This document shows, piece by piece, positions 10,540-21,559 of a stretch of 64,000 nucleotides of DNA. The DNA comes from Hirsutella rhossiliensis. Lineage: Eukaryota > Ascomycota > Sordariomycetes > Hypocreales > Ophiocordycipitaceae. Position numbers and translations under genes: made by a program. Each line of letters starts with the position of its first letter. Position 1 is the stretch's first letter. The notes under the pieces were generated by a model. It ran no database searches and had not been told where the DNA came from. It saw only the letters and a program-made list of their open reading frames with translations. The stretch lies in NCBI RefSeq assembly GCF_020360975.1, contig NW_025408667.1, positions 3,100,001 through 3,164,000 of the forward strand, given 5' to 3'.

Positions 10540-11480
10540 CTAATAAGGAAGCCGCTCTATTAGCCGACTTAGGATAGTAAGCTAGAGTCCTTTTACTTCT
10601 TCCTTAGCCGGCTATAGACGAAGTTTATAACCGATAAGAAATAGGGCCTAAATAGCTATCGCGATATAGCGTGGTATTCGCTCCTTTATATACTACCGGA
10701 GCCCTAGATATAGCGGATCTCTAGATTCTAGGATAAGGGTAGCCCTAGGGGCAGACGCGACCTATAAGACTTCTTTTAATACCTTATATATATATTCGGC
10801 AATGTATAGGAGCGGGAGAAGGTATAAGATAGGCTATAGACCCTTAAGTAAAGAGACGGATAAACCTTTAGCGAATTCCTTCTTAATTTTAAAGAGACGC
10901 TCTTATAGGTAGCGGGGACTATAGTATAAGAAGATAGCGCGAAGCTTATATAGCTATAGAATTCGATTACGCTAGCCTTATAAGAGCTACTTATCCCTAT
11001 AATTATACCTACTAACTACGGCGAGTATATAAGCTAGTTAATAAAGGTAGCTTAGGGCTATAAGTAGACGCTGCGTTTCTAGAAGCTCTATAAGCGCACG
11101 CTATATAGCGGCGACGGGATTACCGCCCCTTTATAAGATAAATAACTAGCTATCGATATAGATAGGGATACCTTAATATTAGCTACCTATATAGACTAGG
11201 CTAAACGCGGTAAGAAGACGCCGTCGACTACCCCTTATACCGCCCTATACTTTAAGTAGCGGGCAAAGTAAGTAATAAGCAAGGAAATTAAGAAGAGGAA
11301 GGCTAACGGCTACTACCTATATTACGGAGTATCTATGTACTTTATATTAAAATACCCCTTCCTTTTAGCTAAGCGGCCCATAGTAGTTTAAGTAGTAAAG
11401 ATAGAACCGCTCCTTGCCTTAAACGATAAGGAGGACTCCGCCCCCCTAGGCCTAGAGGAAAAAGAGTAGCTCTAGAGTAA
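10540..11480 (+). pseudogene. gypsy-2a gag with CCHC zinc knuckle
   Basis: The capsid-like region reads through about 10770–11100 with stops only at TAA/TAG. It has a segment around YIFGNVQEREKV and TFSEFLLNFKETLL (10780–10900), typical of gypsy gag. A RIP'd zinc knuckle lies near 11315–11360, where Tyr codons occupy the expected Cys and His positions with the C-x2-C-x4-H-x4-C spacing. Copies of the same gag occur in gypsy-2b (minus, about 25500–26450) and gypsy-2c (about 29000–29950). The start codon cannot be fixed. Confidence 0.65.
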
Positions 11481-11499
11481 AGATAGGCTCTAGAGCCTT

Positions 11500-14400
11500 A
11501 ATTACTAGTACTAGTAAAGGAGAAAGAAGAATTATCTGCCTATATAAAAGAGGAGCTTACTTTAATATAGGTTATAATTAATAACTCCTTGCCTATTACC
11601 GCCCTTATAAACGAGGGCTGCTAGTACTACGCCGTAGTTAACGAGGCGCTTACGCGAGAGATATAAGTACTAGTAGAAAAGATCGCCTTAAGGCGAGTAA
11701 AGGGCGCCTTAGGTATAATAAAGGGTACGGTAATTAAGGGTATTATATAGCTAGCTATACAGGTCGACGGTTACTATAAGCTTATTATAGCCTATATAAT
11801 CCCTTAACTAGAGTTTCCTTTAATCTTCGGGAAACCCTAGTTATTATATATAGAGTTATACTTAGTTCTATACTAAAAGAAGCTATAGTTTAGGCCTACG
11901 TAACGGTAGGTCCGCTATAACGACGGTTCTATAAGCATAGGACTAAGCGTATAAGCTTTATACTTAGTATAAGAAGTCCTTACCTCTATCTTTATAGGAA
12001 CTATATAATAGGTAGAGTAAGGGCAAGGCTAGGTAGCGGCTAACGTAGCGGTCTATATAGTTAGCCTAGCGGATATCGATAAGGCCTTTTAAATAAAGAA
12101 GCTAAAGTTGCCCTCTAAGCTATAGTAATAGATACCGGAGCGCTTTTACGACCTCCTACTACTATTTAATTCCTAGGAAGCGGATAAGCTTAACCTATAT
12201 AAGCTAGGGGTAGACTATAGGATTATACTCCGTACTAATAAGAAGGGGCAGGAACTACCTATACTATTTAGACCGCTATATAGTATATTATACGTAGAGC
12301 TACTAGTGCTAAAGAAGACGCTAAGGGACCTCTTAAATAAGGGTTTTATTTAAGTAAGTAGCTTTAAAGTAAGAGCGCCGGTCTTATTTATATATAAACT
12401 AAGGAGCGGGATATAGTTCTATTACGACTATAGGGCTCTAAACGTAATTACGAGGCTAGACCGCTACCCCTTACCCTTAATCTTAGATATACTCTATAAC
12501 CTTTTAAAGGTAAAGTAGTTTATAAAGCTAAATATAAAATAAGCGTTCTATAAGGTATAGATCTTAGAGGGTAATAAGTAAAAGATAGCGTTCTATATAT
12601 ACTATAGCTTATTTAAGTAGCTTATAACGCCCTTTAGCCTCTTAAGAGCGCCTACTACCTTTTAGTATTATATTAATAACGTGCTTTAAGACTTCCTCGA
12701 TAAGTTTACCTTTATATATATAGATAATATCCTTATCTATATAAGCGGCTCTTATAAGGACTATATATAGAAAGTATAAAGGGTCCTAGAGCGCCTTTAA
12801 CTTTATAAGCTTTACCTTAACCTAGATAAGTATAAATTTAAGGTTAAGAGGGTTAAGTACCTAAGCTTTATTATTTACGTAAGTATAAGTATATAGGCGG
12901 ACCCTATAAAGATCTAAGCGATTTAGGACTAAGCTGCCCTAACTACGTAAATAAGTATATAGAGCTTCCTTAGGTTCGCGAACTATTATAGGATATTTAT
13001 TAGGAACTTCTCCTATATTATAATACCCTTAAACGAGATTACTAAGAAGCGGACCGCTTTTCGCTAAGGGCCTATATAGGAAGGAGCGTTTTATACGCTT
13101 AAGGACTTATTCTCTTAAGCCCTAGTACTACTTTAATAGGACTTCGACCGGTCTATATTAGTTAAAGTAGACTATAGCGGCTAGGCACTTAAAGGAACGC
13201 TCTCTTAGGAGGTAAACGGGCGGAAGTAACTAATAGCGTTCTACTCCTATAAGCTAACCCTAGTAGAGCGGAATTACGCTATTTACGATAAGGAGATACT
13301 AGCGATTATTAGCTACCTTAAGTAATAGTAAGTAGAGCTCTAGAGCTATAAGAGCTTTAAGGTTCTTATAAACTATAGGAACCTCGAGTACTTTATAACT
13401 CGCTAGTACCTCTTAAAGCGGTAAGCCCGCTAAGCGGAGTATCTCTTACGCTTTAACTTCTCGATTAAGTACCGCCTTAAGCGGGACTCTATAGTCCTAG
13501 ACGCGCTTTTATAGAAAGATTAGGACCGGCCGATAGGAGCGGATATTAAGGCCTAGGATCTATAGCTTATCTTATAGGAAGTACTATAGACTTATATAGG
13601 AGCTTCCTTAGTAGAGGAAGACGTAGTACTAGCGAATAAGCTTCCCCCCGCGCCCTTACCTCGGTCTAGTAAGGAGGGATAGACCGGCCTAAGGGCGCGC
13701 GTAGCGAGAGTATTCTAAGATAAGGCCCTTTAACGCTTATAGGATAGGATAGCGGCTCTAGACTATACTTATAAGGGCGTACGCCGCGCCGTTAAGTCTA
13801 GCGCTTAATACTTAGATCCGAAGCTAAAGCTAAAGGTATAGGTAGCCGACTACTATATCGACCTATAGGGGCATCTATACTAGCGGGGGAGACTATAGGT
13901 ACCGGGCGCACTATATACTACGGAAGCTAAGGAAAAGGAGGGACCGCCGGAGCTAAACGAATAGAACGAGCTCTAAGGGAGGCTAGTCTAACTTATCTAT
14001 AACTCTAGTATCGTAGGTTACCTAGGTAGATAGGGTATAGTAGTAGGCCTTATAAGGGACTTTTACTAGCCCTTCCTATAGTACTACGTTCGTTACTTCC
14101 TCTATAACTACGATATTTATAGCTATATAAAGATCTAGAGGGCGTAGCTTAAGGGGCTACTTAAGTAGCTTTTAGTACTTAACCGGTTCTATATATATAT
14201 ATAAATAGACTTTATAACGGACCTCCTACTTATAAAGGGCGGTAACCGCTATATATAAGTAATTAAGGACCGACTTAATAAGTCTATAGTATTAAAGCCG
14301 ATACTCTCTATAAATATAAAGTCCTACGTAGAGCGCTTCCTATAGTACTAGGCCCGCTTATATAGCTAGCTAGCCTTTATTATAAGTAATAAGGGATCGA

Positions 14401-15340
14401 ATTAAACTAGCCGCTTTTAGTAATACTTATACTAGCTACTTTAGATTATATAGCTACTTAGTATAGTATATTACCTATAGACTAACGGAGGGCCTAAAAG
14501 GGTTAACTAAGAAGCGTAGGCTTACCTACGGGCTATTATAGCCTATAACTAAGTAAACTAAGACCGGTAGCTCCCCGCGGCCTAACTTATATTAAATAGT
14601 AGACTATATACCTCTATTAAGATAGCCCCTTTCTTTATAATATATAGCTTTAAACTACCCTTACTAGTTCCCTTTACTATAGATATAGTAGTAGAGTAGT
14701 ATAGTAATTCGTTACTAGAGGGCCGCGCCTCTATATTTATATAAAAGCTATAGGAGACTATAGATTATTACTAATCCGTAATAGCCGCCGCGGCGTAAGA
14801 TTAAGAGCGGCACGCTAAAAAGACTAGGGCCCTAATAGATAGGTTCGTAGTAAGAGATAAGGTATAGCTAGACCTCTATAACTATAGGTCGGTATAACTA
14901 AAGAAGAAGCTTAATTAGCTATATACGAAGTTTATAGTATAAAGGGTTATTAGCCTATAGGTTATAAAGCTCGATAGTCTCTTAATAAGGGTCTATAATA
15001 AGATTAATATAGACCTCCTTTATAAAGCCTCCTTTAACCTACTACTTAGATAAGAAGTAGCGGACGCTTAACCGCCTATAATCGAGGTAGAGGGAGAGGA
15101 TAAGTTTAAGGTTAAAGAGATATAGGCCGCGCGCTAGAAAAAGGTTAATAAGGGGAAATACTAAGAGGTCTTTATTAAGTAGTATAGGTATCTCGACCTT
15201 ATATAAGAACCTATATATAAGTTTATAGGAACTATAGCCTTTAATAAGTTTAAAGCCTTATTTAGAACGATAGATAAGAATAATAGACTAATAAACTACT
15301 AATAATAGCTTAAGCTAGGACTATAAAGTAGGTAAATTAA
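11500..15340 (+). pseudogene. gypsy-2a pol (protease–RT–RNase H–integrase–chromo-like tail)
   Basis: The RT box is at 12717–12728 and reads YIDN in the context FTFIYIDNILIYI, an Asp-to-Asn RIP change of YIDD. Upstream is the RT finger/palm sequence containing RAPVLFIYK and YYDYRALNVI (about 12370–12450). RNase H begins near 13100, and integrase lies at about 14100–14800. The end of pol (about 15060–15340) reads like the C-terminal chromodomain region of fungal chromoviruses (WGHPDPTQEP-like). Stops are TAA/TAG. The same reading is available in gypsy-2b (RT box 24196–24207, minus) and in gypsy-2c, where gypsy-4 splits the RT box. Confidence 0.85.
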
Positions 15341-15424
15341 AGTAGGTAGTTATAATAACGTAAGCGTAATTATATAAGTAGAGATAAAAATAGCGTTTAT
15401 TTTAGGGCAGAGCCCTTAAACTAC

Positions 15425-16444
15425 CTAGCCCTACTCCTTATCTTTATCGTTATCGTTATCCTTATCCTTATTATCCTCCTTTACCTTATTAGCGGCGGCG
15501 GCGCTCTCTAGGGCGCTTAGGCGGCCCTCTAGGCCCGCGAGCTAGTCGGCGGTAGCGGCGGCTCTAGGGGCTCCGGGGGTAAGGGAGGCCCGGCTAGTAG
15601 CAGCGGCGGGGGCAGCGGCGGGCACGGCTAAAAGGACCGCCGATAGGGCGATAGAGGTAGTATCCTTAGTGCTAAGAGAGTTAGTAGCGGAAGTAAAAGA
15701 GCTAAATAAGAGGAACTTACTTAGGGATAAGGCCCTAGCGCTCGAGGGCGCGGAGATTATAGTAGGCGGCGGCGGCGGCGGTAAGGCGCTTCTTAGTAGC
15801 CCCCCGTGCCTACCTATACGCGCCGGCCTTCTAAGCCGACGCCGTAGCGAGTAGGACGGGAGGCGCCGCCTTATAGGCGCGGCCGGCACGCGCGTACTAG
15901 TAATAACTACCGCTATAGCGGCGCCCGACTTAGTCGGCGTAGGGGAGCTCCTACGACGCGCACTATATATAAGAGGCCGCGTAGGCGGCTCCGGCTTATA
16001 CTTAGCGTTTATACTTTAAGAAGTTAGCGGAAAATAGCTACTACGCTCGCTAAGTAGCGGACTTATAGGGGTAGTAGTAGCGGAGGCGGGGGTAGAGGGG
16101 CCGGGCGTTATAGCCGGCGGCGGGGATAGCGTCGTTACCTAGAAAGGCGACGTAAGGGCGGCTAGCGTAGTAGAGGTAGAGGCGGCGGCGGTAGGCGCGG
16201 TCGCGGGGGCGCGGGTAGGAGCAGCGGTAGCGGCGGAGCTATCGTCGGCCGTGCCTAGCACGGCGTCGACGAACGACTCCGTACGCTCTAAGAAGGAGGA
16301 AGTAGGGGAGGGGGAGGTAGATATATCTATCGCGGAAGTTAGTATTATAGATTACGGCCTCTTACTTTATAAGGCGGAGAACTTACTAGTTAAAGTTATT
16401 ATTATTAAGGCTATTATTACTACTATAGCTATTACTATAAGTAT
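15425..16444 (-). pseudogene. Post-pol GC-rich block of gypsy-2a, probably an antisense ORF (340 codons)
   Basis: Between pol and the 3' LTR lies a CpG-rich block. The minus strand from 16444 (ATA, probably once ATG) to 15425 is open except for about five TAG/TAA codons. It reads as a Ser/Thr/Ala/Pro-rich protein with PPPPPP and ends in a heptad segment LAGLEGRLSALE plus a Lys/Asp-rich tail. A TATA motif and a pyrimidine-rich tract lie upstream on the same strand. The block is 1,020 bp in all three gypsy-2 copies. One plus-strand frame is almost as open and contains LRELVAEVKELNKRN, so the coding strand is not certain; the TATA box, heptads and analogy with gypsy-1 favour minus. The Ile/Val-rich N-terminus is probably RIP'd Thr/Ala codons, not a membrane segment. 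Confidence 0.5.
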
Positions 16445-16574
16445 ACGTTAATAAGGCGGCCTATATAGCTAGGAACGAACTAACGCCTTAAGTAGAGTAG
16501 AACTTACTTATTACTACTACTATTATAGTTAAAGAAGGAGGAGAAAGAAAGGAAGGAGGAAGGGGGGGATACCG

Positions 16575-16583
16575 CCTTATATA
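16575..16583 (-). promoter_or_regulatory. TATA box facing the gypsy-2a antisense ORF
   Basis: On the minus strand this reads TATATAAGG and is followed by a C/T-rich tract leading to the presumed start at 16444. That is the usual arrangement of a fungal promoter. Equivalents are at 20340–20348 (plus strand, gypsy-2b) and 42844–42852 (minus strand, gypsy-2c). Confidence 0.45.
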
Positions 16584-16609
16584 CCCCTAGGTAGAGGAGG
16601 CTGCCTAAG

Positions 16610-17177
16610 TATAAGGAACGGTGTTCCTACTATAAATAAAGCAGCTATAATATACTCTCTTAATTATATAAGCTAATAAGTAGTATATTAATTATAGGCA
16701 AAATCTTATCTTATAAAGTAAGAATCGCTCGTTATTTTATATATTATTATATATTAAACGGGTTACCGGTTATCGTATAATTAGGAATCGAAGGAATAGA
16801 GCTAGCTTAGAATACTAGCTAAGACCTCTTAAGAATACTAGCACGACTAACCTCCTTTAAATACGAATATTAGTAAAACTAAGATACTTTTAGACTTACT
16901 TAAGGTATTATAGAATTTCCTAGTCTTAGGGCTATACGGCAGCCTAAATCTAGTCCTAAAAGGTTCTTCCGTTTAGCTATAATTATCTATATAAGATAGT
17001 ATATCCGCTAGTAAATAGATAGAGAATTATTAACTTTAATACCTCTTCTATATACTAATATACTACTAATAAATTCCGTTGAAAATCCTACCTTATACTC
17101 CTTCTTCCCCTCTATTATATAGTCTTACGTAATTCCTTAATTTCCTAAAATTCCGCTTTTACTTATATACCTTAAGA
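16610..17177 (+). repeat. Solo LTR of copia-2 (568 bp) inside gypsy-2a
   Basis: It begins TATAAGGAACGG and ends ATATACCTTAAGA, closely matching the copia-2 5' LTR at 19274–19844. Perfect 5-bp target duplications CTAAG flank it (16605–16609 and 17178–17182). Removing the LTR and one duplication restores the sequence seen uninterrupted in gypsy-2b and gypsy-2c. Confidence 0.9.
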
Positions 17178-17459
17178 CTAAGGCTAAGGGGACGGGCAAC
17201 CTAAGGCTTACGTAAGTCTAGGCCGGCCGCCGGCTACCTAGGGGCGTATATAATAGGTTGCGCCCCTATTTAAACGGCTAGCTAGCTAATAAGTATAGAG
17301 CCCGGTTCCGGCTACCTAGGCTAATAGGCGCGGGGATAATAGGGCTAGTAGGGCTAGTATAATTAACGGAAAAGGGTAGGGTAGAGCTAGCGGCACGGGC
17401 CCTATAGTATAGAAGCCGTTAATAAGGTAACGCCGCGCCGCGCTTAAGGGAGGGCATTA

Positions 17460-17645
17460 TATAAGAGTCTTTAACTATTATAGGTTATAGGCTTAGGCTA
17501 CGGCCTAAGCTATATAGTTATATATAAAGGGCCGGATCCTATATATATATATATAGGCTAGCCGCGTATAGGAGAGCTCTATATAGCTTATTAATATTAT
17601 TTTATAGACGGTACCTACGCGTATACTTTTACTTACTCTATAATA
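17460..17645 (+). repeat. gypsy-2a 3' LTR (186 bp)
   Basis: It runs from TATAAGAGTC to TATAATA, RIP'd from TG...CA. It contains an AT repeat and the inverted sequence around GCTTAGGCTACGGCCTAAGC. It is one of six LTRs of identical length in this window. Confidence 0.9.
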
Positions 17646-18522
17646 ACGCCGCTACCTTTATTTAAGCTATAAATTTAAGGAAAAATCGTTAGTATAGTAA
17701 ATCCGGCCTTTATCTCCCTTATAGATTAATAAGGCTAAAACTAACTATTAGAGCCCTTTAATTATCCCCTATAAAAATTAGCGATCTTTAACTTTAGTAC
17801 TTCCCTTAATATTTATAATACCCTCTTATAATTCCAGTCTTTTAAGAAAGTATAAAGGGAATACTTTATTACTAAGGAATTAACTATATAGATAGAAGGG
17901 TATAAAAGGGTGAATTTTATAATAAAATTACTTAATAGGTTTATATAAATTCTTTAATAAAAAAGGGTAGCTTTTTACCTTTAATTCTTAATAAGCTTAA
18001 TTTCCTTTTACCTTTTTTAAAAGGAAGGAATCTTCTGGGATATAACTTTTAAGCCTATAAGGCTAGTCTAAAAGAATTAAATAATTAAGCTTATTAAAGA
18101 GAAATTTAATTAATTTATTCTTAAATTCCTACTTATCCTTAAGAAGGAATCTCTTAAAAAGTTAGCTTTCCTTACTAAAAGGAATAGGTTTATTATAAAG
18201 GACTTTCTTTTAATAGCTTATAAAGATAGTATTCTTTAGTATATATAACTTAGTTATATAGGCCCCCTAGCTTTATATAAGCTAGGCTAATAATAAAGCG
18301 TATAAATAAGGGGCCTAAAGACTATTAAATATAAATACTATAGCTAAGGAAAGACTAAGAGACGAATTTCTAAATAAACCCCTTTATAGCTAGACTAGCT
18401 ATATAAGGAAATTTAGGTCGACTAAACTAATATCTTTAAAGACTAAGAAAGCTTTATTAAGGTAATGTTTTTTATAAATACATTTTTAAAGATAGTTTTC
18501 CTTTATTTCTTATAGACCTACT
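17646..18522. other. RIP'd sequence, unassigned
   Basis: The stretch lies between the gypsy-2a LTR and a gypsy-2 solo LTR. Together with 18709–19273 it is probably the host of both the solo LTR and copia-2. No RT, transposase or LTR end is recognised. Confidence 0.4.
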
Positions 18523-18708
18523 TATTATAAAGTAAGTAAAGGTATATATATAAGTACTATTTATAGGATAATATTAATAAGCTATATAAAGCTTTTCTAT
18601 ATATAGCTAGCCTATATATATATATATAAGATCCGGCCCTTTATATATAACTATATAGCTTAGGCTATAGCCTAAGCTTATAACTTATAATAGTTAAAGA
18701 CTCTTATA
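18523..18708 (-). repeat. Solo LTR of gypsy-2 (186 bp, reverse)
   Basis: It is the exact reverse orientation of the 186-bp gypsy-2 LTR, with no internal gypsy-2 sequence on either side. The flanks CTACT (18518–18522) and CTACC (18709–18713) agree at four of five bases, consistent with an old target duplication. Confidence 0.85.
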
Positions 18709-19273
18709 CTACCTAAGTAAGTATAACTAGTTTGCTTTTTAGGACTTTATTAACTAGATAAAATCCTACTTTAGCTATAAGGTAAAGAAGATATAGTTTA
18801 ATAGAAAGCTATTTATAAAGGATATCTTAAATTAGCTTTAAAAAAAGGGTATTTTACCCTTCTTATTAATACTAAATACCTAGGCCTAGAATAAAAGGGT
18901 AGAAAGATTAAGGGGTACTATAATAAAAAGGGCCTATATAATAAAACTTATTATAAGGCTTCCTTATAACCTTTAAAAGGAAGTCGTTAAGACTACTTAT
19001 TACCTTTAAAACTAAACCCTAAGGGACCCTAGGGGCCTAAGGGGCTATAAGGACTTAGAGACCCTTTTTAAGACCTAAGAAATAGACTAGAAATCTATAC
19101 TTAAGCTCTTTATAAAGAAGAGGGCCTTACTAGCCTACCTTTATATATATAGATATAAGGTATATACTATAACTACTAATATATAGCTAAAAAGAAAGAA
19201 GAAAAGAAAGCTTAATCTTAAAGTCTTTATTAGTTACCTTATTAGTTATAATTATTATAAAATTTATCCTTCT
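18709..19273. other. RIP'd sequence, unassigned
   Basis: This continues the unassigned host sequence up to the copia-2 5' LTR. No domain is recognised. Confidence 0.4.
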
Positions 19274-19844
19274 TATAAGGAACGGTGTTTTCCTATTATA
19301 AATAAAGTAGCTATAATATACTCTCTTAATTATATAAGCTAATAAGTAGTATATTAATTATAGATTAAATCTTATCCTATAAAGTAAGAATCGCCTATTA
19401 TTTTATATATTATTATATATTAAATAGGTTGGCGGCTATTATATAATCGGGAATTAAAGGAATAAGAGCTAGCTTAAAATACTAGCTAAGACCTCTTAAG
19501 AGTACTAGTACGACTAACCTCCTTTAAATATAAATATTAATAGAACTAAGATACTTCTAAATATACTTAAGGTATTATAGAATTCCTTAGTCTTAGGGCT
19601 ATATAGTAGCCTAAATCTAGTCCTAAAAGGTTCTTTTATTTAGCTATAATTATTTATATAAGATAGTATATCCGCTAGTAAATAGAGATAGTATTATTAA
19701 CTTAAATACTACTTTTATATACTAATATACTACTAATAAATTACGTTAAAAATCCTACCTTATACTCCTTCTTCCCCTTTATTATATAGTCTTATATAAT
19801 TCCTTAATTTCCTAAAATTCCGCTTTTACTTATATACCTTAAGA
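19274..19844 (+). repeat. copia-2 5' LTR (571 bp)
   Basis: It matches the solo LTR at 16610–17177 over its whole length, with scattered transitions and a few small indels. It starts TATAAGGAACGG and ends CCTTAAGA, next to the primer-binding-site-like GGTTAT. Confidence 0.9.
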
Positions 19845-19850
19845 GGTTAT

Positions 19851-20036
19851 TATTATAAAGTAAGTAAAGGTATATATATAGGTACTATCTATAAGATAAT
19901 ATTAATAAGCTATATAGAGCTCTCTTATACGCGGCTAGCCTATATATATAAATATAGGATCTAACCCTTTATATATAACTATATAGCTTAGGCTATAGCC
20001 TAAGCCTATAACCTATAATAGTTAAAGACTCTTATA
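19851..20036 (-). repeat. gypsy-2b 3' LTR
   Basis: A 186-bp LTR in reverse orientation. Its outer flank GTTAT pairs with the flank of the right LTR. Confidence 0.9.
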
Positions 20037-20339
20037 TAATACCCTCCTTTAAGCGCGGTATAGTATTACTTAATTTATAGCTTTTATACTATTAGGCCTA
20101 TACTACTAGCTTTACCCTACCCTTTCCTATTAATCGTACTAGCCTTACTAGCCTTATTATCCCTATGCTTATTAGCCTAGGTAGCTAGAACTAAGCTCTA
20201 TACTTATTAGCTAGCTAGCCGTTTAAATAGGGGCGTAACCTATTATATACGCCCCTAGGTAGCTAGTAGCCGGCCTAGACCTACGTAAGCCTTAGGTTGC
20301 CCGTCCCCTTAGCCTTAGGTAGCCTCCTTTACCTAAGGG

Positions 20340-20348
20340 TATATAAGG
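20340..20348 (+). promoter_or_regulatory. TATA box of the gypsy-2b antisense ORF
   Basis: TATATAAGG is followed by GCGG, a C-run and a TTTCTTTC-rich tract, about 130 bp before the presumed start at 20479. It faces opposite to pol. Confidence 0.45.
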
Positions 20349-20478
20349 CGGTATCCCCCCCTTCCTCCTTTCTTTCTTTTTCCTCTTTCTTTAACTATAG
20401 TAATAGTAGTAATAAGTAAGTTCCGCTTTACTTAAGGTATTAGTTCGTTCTTAGCTATATAAGTTACTTTATTAACGT

Positions 20479-21498
20479 ATACTTATAGTAATAGCTATAG
20501 CTATAATAATAGCCCTAATAATAATAACTTTAATTAATAAGTTCTTTACCTTATAATATAAGAAGCTATAATCTATAATATTAACTTCCGTAATAAATAT
20601 ATCTACCTTCCCCTCCCTTACTTTCTCTTTCTTAAAGTATATAAAGTCGTTTATTAACGCTATACTAAGTATAGCCGATAATAGCTCCGCTACTACTACT
20701 ACTCCTACCTATGCCCCTATAACTACGCCTACCGCCGCCGCTTCTACCTTTACTATGCTAGCCGCCCTTATATTGCCCTTCTAAGTAATAACGCTATCCC
20801 CGCCGCTAGCTATAACGCCCGGCCCCTTTACCCTTACTTTTACTTTTATTACCCTTATAAGTCCGCTACCTAGTAAGTATAATAGCTATTTTCCGCTAAC
20901 TTCTTAAAGTATAAACGCTAAGTATAGGCTAGAGCTACCTACGCGGCCCCTTATATATAGTACGCGTTATAAGAGCTCCTTTATATTAACTAAGTTAGGC
21001 GCCGTTATAGTAATAGTTATTATTAATACGCGCGTGCCGGCTATACTTATAAGGCAGCGCCTCCCGTCTTACTTACTATAGCGTTAGCTTAAAAGGCTAG
21101 CGTATATAGGTAGGTATAGGGGGCTACTAAAAAGCGCCTTACTACCGCCGCCGCCGCCTATCGTAATCTCTACGCCCTTAAGCGCTAGGGCCTTATCCTT
21201 AAGTAAGTTCCTCTCCTCTAGCTCTTTTACTTCCGCCGCTAACTCTCTTAGTACTAAGGATACTACCTCTATCGCCTTATTAGCGGTCCCTTTAGCTATG
21301 CCCGCCGCCGCCCCCGCTACTACTACTAGCTAGGCCCCCCCTACCCCTAGAGCCCTTAAAGCCGCCGCTACCGCTAACTAGCTCGCGGGCTTAAAGGGCC
21401 GCTTAAGCACTTTAGAGAGCGCCGCCGCCGCTAATAAGGTAAAGGAGGATAACGAGGATAAGGATAAAGATAATAATAAAGATAATAAGTAGGTTTAG
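20479..21498 (+). pseudogene. Post-pol antisense ORF of gypsy-2b (340 codons)
   Basis: The plus-strand frame from ATA at 20479 to TAG at 21496–21498 is antisense to this element's pol. It carries fewer than ten internal stops, all TAA/TAG at plausible Gln positions. The reading is Thr/Ala/Pro-rich, has PPPPP near 21153, and ends with LAGLKGRLSTLESAAAANK and an Asp/Lys-rich tail. Its length equals that of the 2a and 2c versions. The function is unknown, and the opposite strand is also fairly open in this GC-rich block. Confidence 0.5.
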
Positions 21499-21559
21499 GT
21501 AGTTTAAGGGCTCTACCTTAAAATAAACGCTATTTTTATCTCCGCTTATATTATTATAC

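Larger units (their letters stand above)
10336..17645 (+). mobile_element. gypsy-2a: Ty3/gypsy element lacking its 5' LTR
   Basis: The plus-strand element begins abruptly at the base matching 28804 of gypsy-2c, so the 186-bp 5' LTR and the next 32 bp are lost. Then follow gag, pol, a GC-rich block of 1,020 bp, and the 3' LTR at 17460–17645, preceded by the purine tract AAGGGAGGGCA. A 568-bp copia-2 solo LTR with its own target duplication sits at 16610–17177. This copy keeps more GC than 2b and 2c, with many CpG sites, and so is the least decayed reference for the family. Confidence 0.9.

Noticed and set aside
16381..16444. Hydrophobic N-terminus of the gypsy-2 antisense ORF read as a membrane segment
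   Set aside because: The Ile and Val codons are ATA and GTA, the expected RIP products of ACA (Thr) and GCA (Ala), so the hydrophobicity is probably an artefact of mutation.
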